A stretch of 64,000 bases of DNA, from NCBI RefSeq assembly GCF_042676185.1, contig NZ_JBHTJT010000007.1, positions 124,001-188,000 of the forward strand, in the 5' to 3' direction. This stretch comes from Tropicimonas aquimaris (lineage in GTDB: Bacteria > Pseudomonadota > Alphaproteobacteria > Rhodobacterales > Rhodobacteraceae). The notes beneath the pieces were generated by a model, which was not told where the DNA came from, searched no databases, and saw only the letters and a list, made by a program, of their open reading frames with translations. The translations under genes were made by a program, and so were the position numbers. This document shows, one piece after another, positions 59,174 through 64,000 of this stretch. Each line of letters opens with the position of its first letter. Position 1 is the first letter of the stretch.

Positions 59174-60568
59174 TTGCTACGCTTCTTCCTTTTTTCGGCC
59201 TTCGACTCCCTGGACGGTGCCGACGCCGCCACCCTGTTCGGCACCGCGCGCATCGGTACGACGATCAACGCGATAGCCGAGGTGAGCCGGTCTTTCCCCA
59301 CCGCCACCGTCGTCACGGTGCCCGGCTCCGACCCGGTCGAACCCCTGCGTGCCGGCGACGTGGACTACGCGGTCAACGGCTTTCTGTTCTACTTCCAGCA
59401 GGACGCGGCGGCACTGGAGGCGAGCGGTGAGCTCAATTCGACGGTCTTCGCCTACGAGATCACCCCCGAGGGCGAGGTGCGCTCGGTCGACCCCGCCGCG
59501 CTTCTGCCGGATGCGCCCTCGTTGGGCCCGGACGTTCTGGTCGGAACCGACGGCGACGACATCCTGCATGCCAGCAAGGGTTGGGACACGCTCTACGGCA
59601 TGGCGGGCGACGACATCCTTTTCGGCGAACAGAACTCGGATGTGATCTGGGGCGGCGCTGGCAACGACACGCTGCGCGGCGGCGCCCTGAACGACAGGCT
59701 GATCGGCGGTCCCGGCAACGATATCCTCGATGGCGGCATCAAGATCGACGTCGCCGATTACTCCTCGCACGGGTCGGTCACGGTCGACCTCGCCATCACC
59801 TCCCACCAGCAGACCGGGGCCGGCTGGGACAAACTGGTCCGCATCGAGAACGTGATCGGCGGCAGCGAGGCCTCGCGGCTCTTCGGCGACGAGGGCCGCA
59901 ATGTCCTGACCGGCGGTGCCGGCAACGATGCCCTGTTCGGGCGCGGCTGGAGCGACAAGCTCATTGGCGGCGAGGGCGACGACCTGCTCTCCGGCGGGCG
60001 CGGCAGCGACTACCTCATCGGCGGCGAGGGCAACGACACCCTCCGCGGCGGCGTCGAGAATGACACGCTGATCGAGCACGAGAATCCCTACATACATTAT
60101 GCCAGCGACGACCGCTTCTTCGGAAACCGAGGCGACGACTTTCTGAACGCCGGCTACGGCAACGACTGGCTGTCCGGCGGCAAGGGCGACGATGTTCTTG
60201 GCGGTGACAGGGGAGACGACGTTCTGCGCGGCAACGGCGGTAACGATCGCCTCTCTGGCGGTATGGGCGACGACGTCCTGATGGGCGGCCGCGGCAAAGA
60301 CTGGCTCTACGGGAACTTTGGGAAGCAGACCATGACCGGGGGCAGGGGCGTCGACGAGTTCTACTTCCGCGGCTCGCTCGGCCATAACGTGGTCACCGAT
60401 TTCCAGCTCGGGATGGAGAAGATCTGGACCAGCGAGAAGTACCGGGACCTGATCATCGAGGGCGATGTGGATACGACCATCCGCGTCGACAACGACACCG
60501 ATTTCTCGATCACCCTTCTGGGGGTCTCGCCAGATGACCTGAGCCGCAGCGACTTCTTCTTTCTGTGA
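59174..60568 (+). CDS. RTX-type secreted calcium-binding protein 2
   Basis: A 464-residue protein. Residues 1-~115 form an N-terminal domain (FLFSAFDSLDGADAATLFG; VPGSDPVEPLRAGDVDYAV). Many RTX nonapeptides run from about 118 to 390 (VGTDGDDILHASKG, GGAGNDTLRGG, GGEGNDTLRGG, GGKGDDVLGGD), with a typical spacer VADYSSHGSVTVDLAITSHQ and LVRIENVIGGSEASRLFGDE between blocks. I prefer the TTG at 59174 since GGAGGT precedes it; a GTG at 59162 would put that SD inside the gene. Divergent from RTX protein 1. Confidence 0.86.
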   Translation: MLRFFLFSAFDSLDGADAATLFGTARIGTTINAIAEVSRSFPTATVVTVPGSDPVEPLRAGDVDYAVNGFLFYFQQDAAALEASGELNSTVFAYEITPEGEVRSVDPAALLPDAPSLGPDVLVGTDGDDILHASKGWDTLYGMAGDDILFGEQNSDVIWGGAGNDTLRGGALNDRLIGGPGNDILDGGIKIDVADYSSHGSVTVDLAITSHQQTGAGWDKLVRIENVIGGSEASRLFGDEGRNVLTGGAGNDALFGRGWSDKLIGGEGDDLLSGGRGSDYLIGGEGNDTLRGGVENDTLIEHENPYIHYASDDRFFGNRGDDFLNAGYGNDWLSGGKGDDVLGGDRGDDVLRGNGGNDRLSGGMGDDVLMGGRGKDWLYGNFGKQTMTGGRGVDEFYFRGSLGHNVVTDFQLGMEKIWTSEKYRDLIIEGDVDTTIRVDNDTDFSITLLGVSPDDLSRSDFFFL

Positions 60569-60634
60569 ACGCGCCAGTGGCGGGTGGCCGCGAGGGCAGG
60601 GCGATCCCGCCCCCGGGGCCGAGACCCGCCGCGT

Positions 60635-61537
60635 TTACAGCAGGGTCAGGTCGTCAGCCAAGTCGAACTTGTCCGCCAAGTCCTTCACCAGCAGCGTATC
60701 GTCGCCGAACGCCAGCACCACGTCGTCGCCGGCGTCGGTGGCAAACCGCTTGAGCACCTGCCGGGCGGTCAGGCCGTTGTTCCAGAGCCCGCTGTCGAGC
60801 ACGATCCCGTCGATGTCGTCCTCGAAATCGGCGATCACGTCGCGGCCGTTTCCGGCGGAGAACACGAAGCTGTCCGCCCCCGCGCCGCCCGTCATCTGGT
60901 CGGCCCCGCGCCCGCCGTTCAGCCGGTCGTCGCCCGCGCCGCCGTCGAGCCGATCCCGTCCGGCCTCGCCGAACAGCCGGTCGGCCCCGCCGTCGCCATA
61001 GAGCCGGTCGGTCCCCCGGCCGCCCTTGATCACGTCCCGGCCGTCGCCGCCGCCCAGCGTGTCGTCGCCCGCCCTGCCGAAGATCCGGTCGCCGCCGTCG
61101 AAACCGTTCATCCGGTCGTCGCCCGCCCCGAGCCGGATCACGTCCCGCCCGCTCAGCGCGGCCTCGATCAGCGCCAGGTCGTCGGAGGTGTCTTCGGTCA
61201 GAATCGCGGCCAGGAGCGCCGCCGCGTCGAGCGGGGCGTCGACCATGTCGATCCCCCATGAATAGCCGTCCGACTGCTCATCGACCTCAAAGACCATCTC
61301 CACCGTGCCGGCCACGAGTTGCCCCTTGCGGTTCACCTCGAAACCGCTGCCGAGAAACATCGTCAGGTATTCCCGCCCGCCCATCAGCCAGTTGGTGAAA
61401 TAGAGATCCTCCAACGTCCGCGTCCCGGCCTCGATGAAAACGTCTTCCTCCAGGCCGGACTCGCGCAGCCCATTGGACAGCCGGTGGAAATCCAGGTTCC
61501 GGATGCTGAAATCGCCCGTGGTCTCGAAACGCGCCAT
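60635..61537 (-). CDS. RTX-type secreted calcium-binding protein 3
   Basis: A 300-residue protein. The N-terminal domain (about 1-125) includes YLTMFLGSGFEVNRKGQLVA and GTVEMVFEV, a G-x-G-F ... G-x-L-x-x-G-T-V module that I recall in other roseobacter RTX proteins. RTX repeats span about 137-225 (GAGDDRMNGF, GRAGDDTLGGG, GGRGTDRLYG). The C-terminal module IVLDSGLWNNGLTARQVLKR matches RTX protein 1. The ATG at 61537 is chosen at the domain start. Confidence 0.86.
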   Translation of the reverse strand: MARFETTGDFSIRNLDFHRLSNGLRESGLEEDVFIEAGTRTLEDLYFTNWLMGGREYLTMFLGSGFEVNRKGQLVAGTVEMVFEVDEQSDGYSWGIDMVDAPLDAAALLAAILTEDTSDDLALIEAALSGRDVIRLGAGDDRMNGFDGGDRIFGRAGDDTLGGGDGRDVIKGGRGTDRLYGDGGADRLFGEAGRDRLDGGAGDDRLNGGRGADQMTGGAGADSFVFSAGNGRDVIADFEDDIDGIVLDSGLWNNGLTARQVLKRFATDAGDDVVLAFGDDTLLVKDLADKFDLADDLTLL

Positions 61538-61746
61538 GCACTCGTCCTCGCGGCCCGCACCAGGTTCGTCCCAGGGCCGCCAGCCGCGCGCCGCCCCGCC
61601 GTGTGGTCCCGTACCGGGCCGCAAGCCCATCGCTATGACTTTCCCGCACCTCCGGCAATCCCGTTCCGTGCCAAACCCCGTTTCTCATTTTCCCGCGGCG
61701 TTCTATCGTGCTTGACCACTGCACGGATTCTCCTCATATGCCGCCC

Positions 61747-63549
<1,803 letters not shown>

Positions 63550-63558
63550 CCCCCGGTC

Positions 63559-63891
63559 TCACGTTTTCAGCGGTGTTGCCCCTGTCTCGACGCGGCTGAT
63601 CTTGCCGCCGTCGAGCGAGCAGGCCATCAGCACCGCCTCGCGCGTGCCGTCCGGATAGTCGTTGACCGAGTGGATGACGAGAATGTCGTCGTTCTCGTAG
63701 ATCTTGCGGCGTGGCCCCATGACCATGGCGTCCGAGGCCATCATCTTGCGGATCAGCGCGTCGAATTCCGCCTTGTTCATGGTGGTCCCGCTCTGGTGGC
63801 GCACGAAGACCGCATCATCGGCGTATAGCCCGAGGTAGGCGTCGGCGTCCTTGTTCTGAACGGCCGCATTCATCACGTCGAAAATCGCCAT
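63559..63891 (-). CDS. SnoaL-like (NTF2 fold) protein
   Basis: A 110-residue protein of the cone-shaped NTF2-like fold: MAIFDVMNAAVQNKDADAYL, GLYADDAVFVRHQSGTTMNK, then strands LVIHSVNDYPDGTREAVLMA. Short members are often nuclear-transport-factor-like enzymes or accessory subunits. Substrate unknown. ATG at 63891 with GGGAGAG-like SD. The last ~110 bp of the window hold no complete gene. Confidence 0.8.
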   Translation of the reverse strand: MAIFDVMNAAVQNKDADAYLGLYADDAVFVRHQSGTTMNKAEFDALIRKMMASDAMVMGPRRKIYENDDILVIHSVNDYPDGTREAVLMACSLDGGKISRVETGATPLKT

Positions 63892-64000
63892 GTCTCTCTC
63901 CCTTTTCTGAAATGATCCTGAACGGATGGGAAAGAATGCGCCCCTCGTTGACGTTGCGGCAAGGATTCTTTGCTCGGGCCTCAGTCCCGGCGCTCCCCGG

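Noticed and set aside
59600..60300. Regular DNA repeats resembling a CRISPR array or tandem repeat
   Set aside because: The periodicity is 27 bp and comes from RTX nonapeptide codons (GGxGxDxLx), not from direct repeats with unique spacers.

Overview
The window is GC-rich, gene-dense chromosomal DNA from an alphaproteobacterium, most probably a member of the Rhodobacteraceae (roseobacter group). This is inferred from gene content and order: a split F0 cluster atpI-atpB-atpE-atpF'-atpF, GcrA next to argD-argF, ffh / chorismate mutase / rpsP / rimM in one run, MeaB, DUF1285, a CBU_0592-type membrane protein, a perfect FNR-type box before a di-haem peroxidase, and several secreted RTX proteins. 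I see no insertion sequence, prophage, CRISPR array, tRNA or rRNA. Nearly all the DNA is coding, with many stop/start overlaps (ATGA, GTGA, TGATG).

Layout. 1-6.6 kb (minus): an ffh-headed run with four acetyltransferase genes (five GNAT domains), chorismate mutase, rpsP, a 50-residue membrane ORF, rimM and a partial membrane protein. 6.9-13.5 kb: accessory genes (LprI-like protein, azoreductase, EF-hand protein, LysR and ArsR regulators, two EamA exporters, two very small helical proteins). 13.7-16.5 kb: the F0 ATP synthase operon with a clear promoter and terminator. 16.6-21.6 kb: ABM protein, GntR regulator with a palindromic operator, OmpA-type lipoprotein, Ada-like methyltransferase, nth-adenosine kinase pair, small XRE regulator. 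21.9-24.8 kb: divergent sulfotransferase and GT14 glycosyltransferase, probably surface-polysaccharide functions, then a HIT protein. 24.9-28.1 kb: an ATP-grasp ligase abutting an ABC ATPase, a zinc-finger protein and a Ca/Na antiporter. 28.3-33.8 kb: polA, a CBU_0592 protein that overlaps it antisense, enoyl-CoA hydratase, DUF2798, DUF1285.

33.8-42.4 kb: a tightly overlapped operon MoxR ATPase / DUF58 / BatA-DUF4159 / large membrane VWA-GATase-like protein, followed by an ABC-2 exporter. 42.5-47.8 kb: FNR-controlled cytochrome c peroxidase, gcrA, an ABC-2 permease lacking an adjacent ATPase, and argD-argF. Upstream of argD is a 15-codon ORF ending in an arginine run, which looks like an arginine-sensing leader peptide; this is the most interesting unannotated signal here. 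47.9-57.9 kb: hrpB, DUF3108, meaB, EamA, rpmB, copper chaperone, sirtuin, low-Mr tyrosine phosphatase, acylphosphatase, VOC protein. 58.1-61.5 kb: three RTX proteins. 61.7-63.9 kb: lepA and a SnoaL-like protein.

Two intergenic repeat families recur. Family A (four copies) has a conserved head (ATCCTCGGGGG) and a conserved tail hairpin (GGGGGGC-AGACA-GCCCCCC) around a different perfect hairpin in each copy. Family B (three copies) carries a CCCGGCCCAA block and a GGGAGCC-type end. Most copies lie between convergent genes or just after a stop codon.
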